DNA from: Planctomycetota bacterium
Lineage (GTDB): Bacteria; Planctomycetota; Phycisphaerae; Sedimentisphaerales; Anaerobacaceae
Assembly (NCBI GenBank): GCA_022567055.1
Contig: JADFHU010000151.1
Location: forward strand, 1 to 9,758
Length of the DNA stretch: 9,758 nucleotides
Direction of reading: 5' to 3'
In this document: in pieces, positions 1 to 5,949 of the stretch
Layout: each line of letters begins with the position of its first letter
How positions within the stretch are numbered: position 1 is the stretch's first letter
Program-made: the position numbers and the translations under genes
The notes under the pieces: generated by a model
The model's database searches: none
What the model saw: only the letters and a program-made list of their open reading frames with translations
What the model was told of the DNA's origin: nothing

Positions 1-1
1 C

Positions 2-601
2 ACTCAGGTCGGCGGAAACTCCAACACACGACGCTCTCGGCACACGGTCCACTTTATGCTCAAGCCTTGGGTCGACAGTTTCAGCAACTTTGTCAATCGC
101 CAGGGGCAACGGCCCGGACGATATGAGGTGGCCCGCTCCTACGAGACTTGCACAGATGCAGCGGAGGCCCGCGAACAGGCGATGGCGCAGGCCTGTGCCC
201 AAGTGAAGGAGTCCATCTCCAAACTCAACGGTTCGCTGCAAGAGGCGTTGACGGTCGATTTTGATGTCACGCCCCAAGATCTCGAGACAGCCGAGATCGT
301 CGAGGACAGCTTTGCCCAAAGCTTTCAAGGCACGGTGGGCAAGATCTGGCGTCACGCCCTGCTGTTGGATTGCTCAACCGACAAGCTGGTCGGTCTGCGT
401 CAGACGAAGATCAAACAATCGAGGCGGGCGCACCTCACCTTCGCCCGCCTGGCCGGGTCCGCCTTGGGCTTGGCATTTCTCATCTTTATCCTGTATATCT
501 TCTTGAACGCCGCGACCAAGGGCTACTACACTATAGCCCTGAGGGTTGCGGCCCTCCTCGTGATCCTGATGTTGGGGGCTGTCGTCTTTTTCCTAGGATA
601 G
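2..601 (+). CDS. Hypothetical protein with two C-terminal membrane segments, 5'-partial
   Basis: The frame is open to the left edge. The first ATG (56) has no Shine-Dalgarno sequence before it, and the residues before it (ending HTVHF) read like coding sequence, so the true start is probably outside the window. The soluble part has a short motif around KPWVDSFSNFVNRQ followed by an Ala/Glu-rich helical stretch. Counting from the ATG at 56, two hydrophobic segments lie at about residues 131-152 and 160-181, the second ending the protein, which suggests a cytoplasmic domain anchored by a C-terminal hairpin. Its TAG stop (599-601) overlaps the spacer of the ribosome binding site of the downstream sigma factor gene, so the two are probably co-translated. 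A role as membrane partner or sensor of that sigma factor is inference from position only. I do not recognise a named family. Confidence 0.7.
   Translation, partial: TQVGGNSNTRRSRHTVHFMLKPWVDSFSNFVNRQGQRPGRYEVARSYETCTDAAEAREQAMAQACAQVKESISKLNGSLQEALTVDFDVTPQDLETAEIVEDSFAQSFQGTVGKIWRHALLLDCSTDKLVGLRQTKIKQSRRAHLTFARLAGSALGLAFLIFILYIFLNAATKGYYTIALRVAALLVILMLGAVVFFLG
595..598 (+). promoter_or_regulatory. Shine-Dalgarno site deciding the GTG start of the sigma factor
   Basis: AGGA lies six bases before the GTG at 605, and the upstream gene's stop codon falls in the spacer. This supports the GTG start and coupled translation. Confidence 0.5.
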
Positions 602-604
602 CCA

Positions 605-1513
605 GTGGACAAGGTATCGAAGGCAGACATCTTTCTCGTCGAACAGATCCGGGCGGGTAAAGACGAGGCCTGGTCACAACTGATCGATCGCTATCAGGGC
701 CGGCTGCTCACCTTTGCGCGGGCCCGTCTGCCCCAGCATGCCGACAGCGAAGACATCGTGCAGGAGACCTTCATCGCCTTTCTCAAGGGCGTGCACAGCT
801 TTCGACACGAGTGCAATCTGGAGACCTTTCTCTTCGCCATGCTCCGCCGTAAGATCATCGACAACTACCGGCGGCGTTCGGCCCGAAACTTCTGCCTCAT
901 CCAGGATGTCTACGACAGCTCCCCGGAGGAACGCGGCTCCGACGCCATGGATGGCTTCGTCGCCCCGGACCCCAGTGTGAGTTGGTATGTCAGAAAGGAT
1001 GAACAGGCCGACATCCAGCGGCAGGCCTTGGCCGAGGCCCTCACCGCCCTGGTCAGCCACTACAAGAAGTCTCTCAGCTTTCTGGAACTGAAGATCGTCG
1101 AATCCATCTTCTACAGTCACCTGACCAACAGTGACACCGCCAAGCTCCTAGGGCTCTCCGCCAACCGCATCGGTGTGATCAAGCATCGCTGCCTCAAACA
1201 GATTCGCCAGCACATCAGCGACGCGCAGCTATCGTTGGATCCGGAGTCCACGGAATTTGAGAACCTGCTGACGGAAGTGTGGCAGTCGCAGCGCCTCAGT
1301 TGCCCCAAGCGCAGCACCATCGGCGCCAGCCTGCTGGGGACTTTAGACGAACAGTGGAGCGAGTATGTCGACTTCCACCTCAACACCCTCGGCTGCCACA
1401 CCTGCCGAGCCAATCTGGATGACCTGAAGCGCCAGAACGAGGAGAGTGATCACCCCCGGGCGCTGCACTCGCGCTTCATGGAATCAACGGTTGGCTTTCT
1501 GAACAAACCGTGA
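605..1513 (+). CDS. ECF-type sigma-70 factor with C-terminal zinc-finger-like extension
   Basis: This is an RNA polymerase sigma factor of the extracytoplasmic-function class. Region 2 spans about residues 8-92, with the typical SEDIVQETFIAFLK helix near 48-61 and NYRRRSARN at its end. Region 4 spans about 142-203, with the helix-turn-helix NSDTAKLLGLSANRIGVIKH. At 302 residues it is much longer than a usual ECF factor (about 170-200). The extra C-terminal 95 residues contain C233, H258, C264 and C267 in a context (CPKRSTIG...FHLNTLGCHTCRANL) like the zinc-binding anti-sigma fold, but with H-x5-C-x2-C instead of the classical H-x3-C-x2-C. From memory, planctomycete ECF factors carry a similar tail. 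GTG is chosen as start because of the AGGA six bases upstream. It lies 3 bp after a membrane protein gene, and there is no separate anti-sigma gene in view. The tail may act in cis as a sensor; this is inference. Confidence 0.9.
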   Translation: MDKVSKADIFLVEQIRAGKDEAWSQLIDRYQGRLLTFARARLPQHADSEDIVQETFIAFLKGVHSFRHECNLETFLFAMLRRKIIDNYRRRSARNFCLIQDVYDSSPEERGSDAMDGFVAPDPSVSWYVRKDEQADIQRQALAEALTALVSHYKKSLSFLELKIVESIFYSHLTNSDTAKLLGLSANRIGVIKHRCLKQIRQHISDAQLSLDPESTEFENLLTEVWQSQRLSCPKRSTIGASLLGTLDEQWSEYVDFHLNTLGCHTCRANLDDLKRQNEESDHPRALHSRFMESTVGFLNKP

Positions 1514-1566
1514 TGGTTTGGGCGGGCGGGTTCAACGCCTACGGTCTAGCCTAGAGAGAGGAGGTG

Positions 1567-2484
1567 TCACTGGCGATGCAGCGTAATGAGCGTGATCTCG
1601 GGGGGACAGAAAAAGCGAAAAGGTAGACCCGATGTCCCACAGCCCCGGGACGTGTAACCCTGCATATCGTCCCACTGCCAGGCCCCGCGCACCAGGGAGC
1701 GGGGTATGGTCGCGCAGGTGGCCGGGGCGTAGCCATTGGGCAGACAGATCTGTCCCCCATGCGTGTGGCCGGCCAGATAAAGCGCATAGCCGGCCTTCGC
1801 CACCAGGTTATAGCGTTCGGGCGAGTGGCAGAGCATGACACGACAGGCATCCGAGGGCACCTCTTGTTCGGCGAGTGCAAGGTCGTCGGCATGATAGTAA
1901 TGCCAGTCGTCGAGCCCCACCAGATGGACGATGTCCCCCCCTCGCCGCAGACAGACGCTGCTGTTGATCAACATCTTCACACCGCACTGGTTGAGGCACT
2001 CTCCCATGGCGTAGTGGTCATGATTCCCCAGGATGCCGTAGACCTCCGTCCGCCCCGCCAGATAGGTGGCTATCTTGACCATGCGTGACGTCGCCACTTC
2101 GGACTCTCGATCGGAGCGGAAGGTATAGTCTCCGCCCAAGAGGCAATAATCATAGGTCAGGGCCTCGATCAGACCGATCAGTTTCTCTGCCAGTCGCTCC
2201 TGGCCGTCGATGTGCAGATCGCTGACGAAGAGGATCTTGACCCCCTCAAAACCCTTGGGTAGGCCGGGCAAAGCGATGTCGACTCGCTCCACCTGCACAT
2301 CCAGGGCGTTCTTCCTCCCGGACACATCCAGGAGCGTCAGCTTCAAGCAATAGCCCAAGAACGCAACGAGAGGAGGCATGTTCTCGAGATGAAGGAAGCG
2401 CAACCAGCCCCGCTTGACCAGGTGTCGGTGCCCCTCCGCCTCGATCGCCAGTCGCGCCGCGCTGATGGGTCTCATGCCGTTCAT
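1567..2484 (-). CDS. YkuE-type calcineurin-like metallophosphoesterase
   Basis: All motifs of the two-metal calcineurin-like phosphoesterase fold are present in order: SDLH (88-91), GGDY (117-120), GNHDH (153-157), CHSPE (219-223) and GHTHGGQ (239-245). The end, TSRGCGTSGLPFRFFCPPE, is typical of the YkuE/LpxG-like subfamily, whose members include membrane-associated phosphodiesterases and UDP-2,3-diacylglucosamine pyrophosphatases of lipid A synthesis. No cleavable signal peptide or twin-arginine motif is visible. A hydrophobic stretch at about 38-52 could dock the protein to the membrane, as in family members. The ATG at 2484 directly abuts the TAA of lemA, and no good ribosome binding site precedes it, so translation probably depends on coupling. 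An in-frame ATG three codons later is an alternative start. It is the last gene of the operon. The exact substrate cannot be read from sequence; fold and metal site are confident. Confidence 0.9.
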   Translation of the reverse strand: MNGMRPISAARLAIEAEGHRHLVKRGWLRFLHLENMPPLVAFLGYCLKLTLLDVSGRKNALDVQVERVDIALPGLPKGFEGVKILFVSDLHIDGQERLAEKLIGLIEALTYDYCLLGGDYTFRSDRESEVATSRMVKIATYLAGRTEVYGILGNHDHYAMGECLNQCGVKMLINSSVCLRRGGDIVHLVGLDDWHYYHADDLALAEQEVPSDACRVMLCHSPERYNLVAKAGYALYLAGHTHGGQICLPNGYAPATCATIPRSLVRGAWQWDDMQGYTSRGCGTSGLPFRFFCPPEITLITLHRQ

Positions 2485-3069
2485 TTAGAACTGGACCGCT
2501 GGGACCTCGGTGCGGGCCTGCACGCTGGCCTCAAAGTAGTCCCTGGCCTCAACCTGGGCCCGCTCGCAGAAATAGGAACCGAAGAAGGTTCGCCGGTAGG
2601 TGTTCAGACCCCCGACCGCCTCATTGTATCGCATTCTAGCGACGCTGATGCGATTCTCAGTGCCTTCGAGTTGGCTCTGCAGATCCCGAAAGTTCTGATT
2701 GGCCTTGAGGTCGGGATAGGCCTCCTGCAGGACCATCAGCCGGGACAGAAATCCGGACAGTTGATTGGATGCCTCCATCTTCTCGGCCTGGTTGCCCTGG
2801 AAGTATTTTTCGCGAGACTGGGCGATGTTTTCGAACAATTCCTTCTCATGCTCCGCGTAGCCCTTGACCGTCTGCACCAAATTGGGGATCAAGTCCAGCC
2901 GGCGCTGGAGCTGAGCATCCACGTCCGACCAGGACTTCTTGGCAAACTCATCGTATGCGACGGACCGGTTATACGACCCCATGTACCAGCGGAAGCCGAT
3001 GAAGCCGACGAGCACGACGCCGCCGAGGATGCCGACTAGGACGACCCACACTTTTCCTGTATTCCTCAT
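2485..3069 (-). CDS. lemA: LemA family membrane protein
   Basis: This is a full-length LemA protein (194 residues, usual length about 190). One membrane helix lies at about residues 8-27, followed by a helical, coiled-coil-rich domain. The family signature is present: WSDVDAQLQRRLDLIPNLV (47-65), VKGYAEHEKELFE (68-80), and later YPDLKANQNFRDLQ (118-131) and ENRISVARMRYNEAV (138-152). LemA proteins are anchored by one N-terminal helix, and their biochemical role is not settled; they often sit next to TPM-domain or peptidase genes, as here. An AAAGGG about ten bases before the ATG could serve as ribosome binding site. The stop abuts the start of the metallophosphoesterase, and the gap to the upstream TPM gene is 51 bp. 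The C-terminal segment after residue 155 (RRTFFGSYF) is less typical of the family. Confidence 0.93.
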   Translation of the reverse strand: MRNTGKVWVVLVGILGGVVLVGFIGFRWYMGSYNRSVAYDEFAKKSWSDVDAQLQRRLDLIPNLVQTVKGYAEHEKELFENIAQSREKYFQGNQAEKMEASNQLSGFLSRLMVLQEAYPDLKANQNFRDLQSQLEGTENRISVARMRYNEAVGGLNTYRRTFFGSYFCERAQVEARDYFEASVQARTEVPAVQF

Positions 3070-3120
3070 CTCTAATATGCCCTTTACTGAACTTTCAACC
3101 TGTTTCTCAAACGACGGATG

Positions 3121-3921
3121 CTACCAACCACCACTGGCGCCTCCCCCACCAAAGCCACCTCCCATGCCACCGCCGAAACCACCGAATCCACCGCCAAAAC
3201 TTCCGCCTCCAAACGACCCGCTGCGTCCATAGCCACCGTAACCCCGGTATCCCCCGAAGGCGCCGCCCATCATAAAGGGCAAGAGAAACATCCCGCCGCC
3301 GCGGCGTCCCCTACCGAAGAGAAAGAGCATGATCAGAATCAGTGGCAGCCCGCTGAAACAGGGTAGCCTGCGACGACGACCTCCTTGCCGACGCGGTGTC
3401 AATTTTGGCATCCCGCTTAGCTGGACTCCGGCTGAAGCGGCAATCTTCTGAATGGCGGGCAGGTTGGCCTGATAGACACCTGCGCTGATCTTGCCCTGTC
3501 TGAGCAAGGGGGCCAGCACGTCCCTGATCAGCCGACCGCAGAAGAGATCGGTGAGGTCCCCCTCGAGTCCGTAACCCACCTCAAAGCGGGCCTTTCGCTC
3601 CTCCATGGCCAGGGTAAACAACAGGCCGTCATCCTGTTCGGCGCGTCCCAGCTTCCACGCCTCGACCAGGGCAATGGAGAACTCCTCGATCGGCAATCCG
3701 TCCAGCGAATTAACCGTCAGGACAATATACTGTGCCCCCGTTTTCTGCTCCAGTTCCTGCAATATGCCATTGAGAGAGCCTTCGGTGGCCGCATCGATCA
3801 CGTTGGCCCGGTCCTCGACATAGTGCGTCGGCCGGGCAAGCTTCACCTCGGCGAACACGACAGACGGCCATAGGACGAGTCCGATCAGGACACTCAAACA
3901 AGGAAGGTCCTTCCCTTTCAT
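3121..3921 (-). CDS. TPM-domain (YgcG-like) secreted membrane protein with Gly-rich tail
   Basis: A signal peptide (residues 1-24, likely cut after VFA) leads into a TPM/YgcG domain at about 31-160. Typical blocks are YVEDRANVID (34-43), QYIVLTVNSLDGLPIEEFS (64-82), DDGLLFTLAMEERKARFEVG (97-116, nearly unbroken hydrophobic strand and basic turn), and GYGLEGDLTD (116-125). After a basic linker (RRQGGRRRR) there are one or two short hydrophobic segments (about 190-203 and 211-220) and a Gly/Phe-rich tail ending GASGGW, a usual ending for this family. TPM domains have been linked to acid phosphatase activity in plants and to membrane or photosystem repair; bacterial members often pair with LemA. 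The ATG overlaps the TGA of the upstream gene by four bases (ATGA), and GAGG lies seven bases upstream. It is probably periplasm-facing and acts with LemA; the biochemical role is unknown. Confidence 0.88.
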   Translation of the reverse strand: MKGKDLPCLSVLIGLVLWPSVVFAEVKLARPTHYVEDRANVIDAATEGSLNGILQELEQKTGAQYIVLTVNSLDGLPIEEFSIALVEAWKLGRAEQDDGLLFTLAMEERKARFEVGYGLEGDLTDLFCGRLIRDVLAPLLRQGKISAGVYQANLPAIQKIAASAGVQLSGMPKLTPRRQGGRRRRLPCFSGLPLILIMLFLFGRGRRGGGMFLLPFMMGGAFGGYRGYGGYGRSGSFGGGSFGGGFGGFGGGMGGGFGGGGASGGW

Positions 3922-4667
3922 GAGCCGACCTCAAGCGCGTCCACCGCGGCCGCCAAGCCATCCACGGCGGCATAGACCCGCTCAAACGCGCTTTCCAACT
4001 CCGTCTCACGCAGGCGGGGTTTCTCTTCACGCCAGCGCCGGACCTCTCGCAGGGGATTCAGCCCAACGCCGAACTGTCCTGCTGCAGCTTCGAAGGTCGC
4101 ATCCGCCGGGCTCCCTCTCTGCTCCTCCTTGAGCCAGAGCATCGCCCGGAGATAGGGCAAGCTCGTCTTGGCCGTTGCCACCAGGACATCGCGCAGCAGT
4201 CGGCTATTACCCGCCGCCGCAATGTAGCCCTGCCGCAGGCGGATCAGCATCGCCTTGAACTCCCGCTCACACTGCAGCCGCACATCCGAGGCCACGAAAT
4301 GGAGATCAGCGAAGGGATTGCTGCCCCAGATGGCCTTTCCGACCAATTGAAAGTCGAGCAACTCGACCGCAAAGACATCGAGAGACCGCTTGATGTACTC
4401 CTCCGTCATCAGCAGCGGCGGCCCGACCCGCTTCTTGTGCATGCTCTTGGCCTCCGAGGCAACCGCCTTCAGCACCCCCTGATCCAGCCGGTCCAGGACC
4501 AGCACGGTGTTAATGTCGCTCAGGGCCGGTCTGTAGTCTTCACCGAGGCAGCTTCCCACCACGGTGATGCTCGCCAGATTCTTCCCCAGCTTCTCATCCA
4601 GATCAGCAGAAAAGGCGGCCAAAGGCCCCTGAACGGGCTGTGGAATTTCGTTAAAGTCAAGTTCCAT
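3918..4667 (-). CDS. Nucleotidyltransferase-fold protein, possibly degenerate
   Basis: The N-terminal part resembles a minimal nucleotidyltransferase domain: ITVVGSCLGEDYRPALSDIN, followed by a hydrophobic strand VLVLD, and further on a VELLDFQLVGKAIWG block typical of the strand holding the third acidic residue. The usual G-S...D-x-D/E signature reads GS...D-I-N, so the second metal-binding carboxylate is replaced by Asn, and catalysis is doubtful. The C-terminal half (about residue 125 on) is helical, as in nucleotidyltransferase proteins with a HEPN-like or substrate-binding helical domain. I chose the ATG at 4667 because AGGA lies five bases upstream; the ATG at 4682, five codons longer, has no ribosome binding site. 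It is the first gene of the operon and overlaps the TPM gene by ATGA. An adaptor or regulatory role is as possible as an enzymatic one. Confidence 0.75.
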   Translation of the reverse strand: MELDFNEIPQPVQGPLAAFSADLDEKLGKNLASITVVGSCLGEDYRPALSDINTVLVLDRLDQGVLKAVASEAKSMHKKRVGPPLLMTEEYIKRSLDVFAVELLDFQLVGKAIWGSNPFADLHFVASDVRLQCEREFKAMLIRLRQGYIAAAGNSRLLRDVLVATAKTSLPYLRAMLWLKEEQRGSPADATFEAAAGQFGVGLNPLREVRRWREEKPRLRETELESAFERVYAAVDGLAAAVDALEVGS

Positions 4668-4672
4668 TTTAT

Positions 4673-4676
4673 TCCT
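4673..4676 (-). promoter_or_regulatory. Shine-Dalgarno site deciding the start of the nucleotidyltransferase-fold gene
   Basis: On the minus strand AGGA lies five bases before the ATG at 4667. It falls inside the first codons of the longer reading (ATG 4682), which lacks such a site, so the shorter start is preferred. Confidence 0.5.
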
Positions 4677-4731
4677 GCTCATGTCTGATGGTCATTCGGA
4701 TGGCTCCAAGGCCCTGTCAGTAGTGTCTGCC

Positions 4732-4758
4732 CCTCGGGCCTGAACCCCAGGGCCGAGG
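4732..4758 (-). other. Stable hairpin in the leader of the minus-strand operon
   Basis: Two arms of 11 bases (CCTCGGGCCTG and CAGGGCCGAGG) pair over ten positions with a single central G/G mismatch (on the plus-strand reading) and a five-base loop. No T-run follows on either strand, so it is not a classical terminator. If the promoter at 4769-4797 is real, the hairpin would form at the very 5' end of the operon mRNA, where it could protect the transcript or set translation. The structure is visible; the function is inferred. Confidence 0.45.
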
Positions 4759-4768
4759 ACGAGCGGCT

Positions 4769-4797
4769 AGTCTACTTACTTGCGAGAGAAACCTCAA
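4769..4797 (-). promoter_or_regulatory. Candidate sigma-70-type promoter of the minus-strand operon
   Basis: Reading the minus strand, TTGAGG (4797-4792) and TAGACT (4774-4769) are separated by exactly 17 bp, each matching four of six consensus positions. Transcription would begin near 4762, giving a leader of about 95 bases before the ATG at 4667. Matches of this quality occur by chance, so confidence is low. Confidence 0.3.
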
Positions 4798-5161
4798 TGG
4801 TTACACCTCGGTAATGCGGAATCTTGCTTGACGCCTTTCCGTCTCTGTGTGACGAACCTACCGGCGGCGCCGGTGGCGCCATACGAGCAGGACGTAACGT
4901 CCAGCACGCGACGGGAGACAGATTCTAGCCTGTTGCCAAAGGCACCGATTTCTAGATCTTGACAAGATGCGCGAAACGATGGAAATACCGCCAGAGCGCC
5001 TGGGAGCAATTAAGTCAGGGAAGCTATGTGAGTTCCTTATTCAGCTGTTCGGCATCTCACAGGAATGAGTAAACTAGCTAGATTCGCGCGGCCAGGAGGA
5101 AAGAGACCAAGCAAAGCGAATTGAAAAGACACTTTTGATGATTTCGGAGAAGGAGAATAAA

Positions 5162-5209
5162 ATGAATCGGCTCTGTGAGGTTGTAGAATTGCTTTCGCTG
5201 CCGAAATAA
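5162..5209 (+). CDS. Possible 15-residue mini-ORF with consensus ribosome binding site
   Basis: The ATG at 5162 is preceded by AAGGAG with an ideal six-base spacer (AATAAA), one of the two best ribosome binding sites in the window. The ORF encodes MNRLCEVVELLSLPK and ends in TAA. It lies in the AT-rich part of the intergenic region, about 200 bp upstream of the helix-turn-helix gene. It could be a leader peptide, a small protein, or the start of a decayed gene. No run of one codon type suggests amino-acid attenuation. I do not recognise the peptide. Confidence 0.22.
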   Translation: MNRLCEVVELLSLPK

Positions 5210-5397
5210 GCAGCTACTATACTTTTCCCCATTTTGGTTATACCCTTGCCTTCTATCCCTGTTTTCGCTTAAGATACTGACCTTTAGCAAAACAGAGTCA
5301 CGTTTAGGGGGCCAGCACCCTACCCATTCACGGCCATGGCGGGCGTACCCAGCGCGATTCAGTCGCCGCTGGACTTTAGCATTGGCGCAAGACAGAG

Positions 5398-5403
5398 AAA
5401 GGA
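5398..5403 (+). promoter_or_regulatory. Shine-Dalgarno site deciding the start of the HTH gene
   Basis: AAAGGA lies five bases before the ATG at 5409 and inside the longer TTG-started reading (5382), which has no such site. Confidence 0.6.
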
Positions 5404-5408
5404 ACGAT

Positions 5409-5873
5409 ATGCCGAATATCGCTGCAGTACTAAAGGTGGAGATCGCCAGGCTCACACGCAAAGAGCTTCGCGGTCAGTCGGGAGGTTTGAAGAAGGCATC
5501 GTCACAGCACCGACGAGACATTGCCGCCCTGAAACGTCAGGTAACCAAGCTTGAAAGTAAGGTGTCCCTGTTGGAAAAACAAATCCTGAAGCAGGCCCCG
5601 GATGCGTCGGCAGGCGATACCACGACAGGCGTTCGTTTCACGGCAAAGGGCTTGCAAGCGCAGCTTAAGCGCCTGGGACTGACCGCCACCGACTTCTCGA
5701 AACTGGTGGGAGTGACGCCACAATCCATCTATAACTGGGGCCGGGGGACCTCCCGCCCGCGCAAGGAACAGATCGCCGCCATCGTTGCCCTGCGCGGCGT
5801 AGGCAAGAAGGAAGCCAAGGCTCGCCTGCGCCAACTCGGCGATGAGAAGCCGAAGGGCAAGAAGCAGGCTTGA
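5409..5873 (+). CDS. Small coiled-coil plus helix-turn-helix DNA-binding protein
   Basis: The protein has 154 residues and is very basic. Residues 1-30 (MPNIAAVLKVEIARLTRKEL...) form the conserved start of a small family of bacterial transcriptional regulators. Residues 34-62 are a heptad-like coiled coil (RRDIAALKRQVTKLESKVSL), probably for dimerisation. Residues 79-125 form an XRE-like helix-turn-helix (LGLTATDFSKLVGVTPQSIYNW), followed by the conserved GTSRPRKEQIAAIVALRGVGKKEAKARL. The tail is lysine-rich. The start is set by AAAGGA five bases upstream. It stands alone after a long intergenic region and is followed after 76 bp by the NHL gene, so a shared transcript is possible. Target DNA is unknown; family members often occur in mobile or accessory regions, but nothing mobile is visible here. 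Confidence 0.85.
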   Translation: MPNIAAVLKVEIARLTRKELRGQSGGLKKASSQHRRDIAALKRQVTKLESKVSLLEKQILKQAPDASAGDTTTGVRFTAKGLQAQLKRLGLTATDFSKLVGVTPQSIYNWGRGTSRPRKEQIAAIVALRGVGKKEAKARLRQLGDEKPKGKKQA

Positions 5874-5949
5874 CGCGTTGAGTCTCACTGACGGCTATAA
5901 GGGACCGGCAAGACAGCAGGGGACACCATCGTTGCATAGTCGGATCACT

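Larger units (their letters stand above)
4683..5408. other. Long intergenic region between divergent transcription units
   Basis: About 725 bp lie between the minus-strand operon and the plus-strand helix-turn-helix gene without a recognisable gene. It holds a candidate promoter and hairpin for the minus-strand operon (4732-4797), a GC-rich stretch with two GGCGCC palindromes (about 4866-4880), a 13-bp palindrome GGACGTAACGTCC (4890-4902), and several short plus-strand ORFs. These include 33 codons at 4967-5068, whose stop overlaps the start of a 19-codon ORF (5065-5124) as ATGA, and a 15-codon ORF at 5162-5209. From about 5100 to 5290 the sequence is visibly more AT-rich than the surrounding genes. 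Decayed or horizontally acquired DNA is possible. Confidence 0.6.

Noticed and set aside
1504..1520. Six-pair stem CAAACC/GGTTTG over the sigma factor stop codon, as a terminator
   Set aside because: The stem is short and not followed by a T-run; the 53-bp gap between the convergent genes shows no convincing terminator.
2389..3039. 216-codon plus-strand ORF
   Set aside because: It is the antisense of lemA and the start of the metallophosphoesterase, both clearly recognised.
5246..5275. TTGCCT-18-TAAGAT as promoter of the HTH gene
   Set aside because: Each box matches only four of six positions, the spacer is not ideal, and several equally good matches occur in the AT-rich stretch.
5078..5461. 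127-codon minus-strand ORF in the intergenic region, with a signal-peptide-like start
   Set aside because: It runs over the N-terminal codons of the HTH gene on the other strand, shows no recognisable motif, and its composition follows the antisense of known sequence; it has no convincing ribosome binding site.
5842..5949. ATG at 5842 as start of the NHL protein
   Set aside because: It would overlap the HTH gene by 32 bases and place 36 polar, basic residues before an otherwise normal signal peptide; later GTG or TTG starts fit better.
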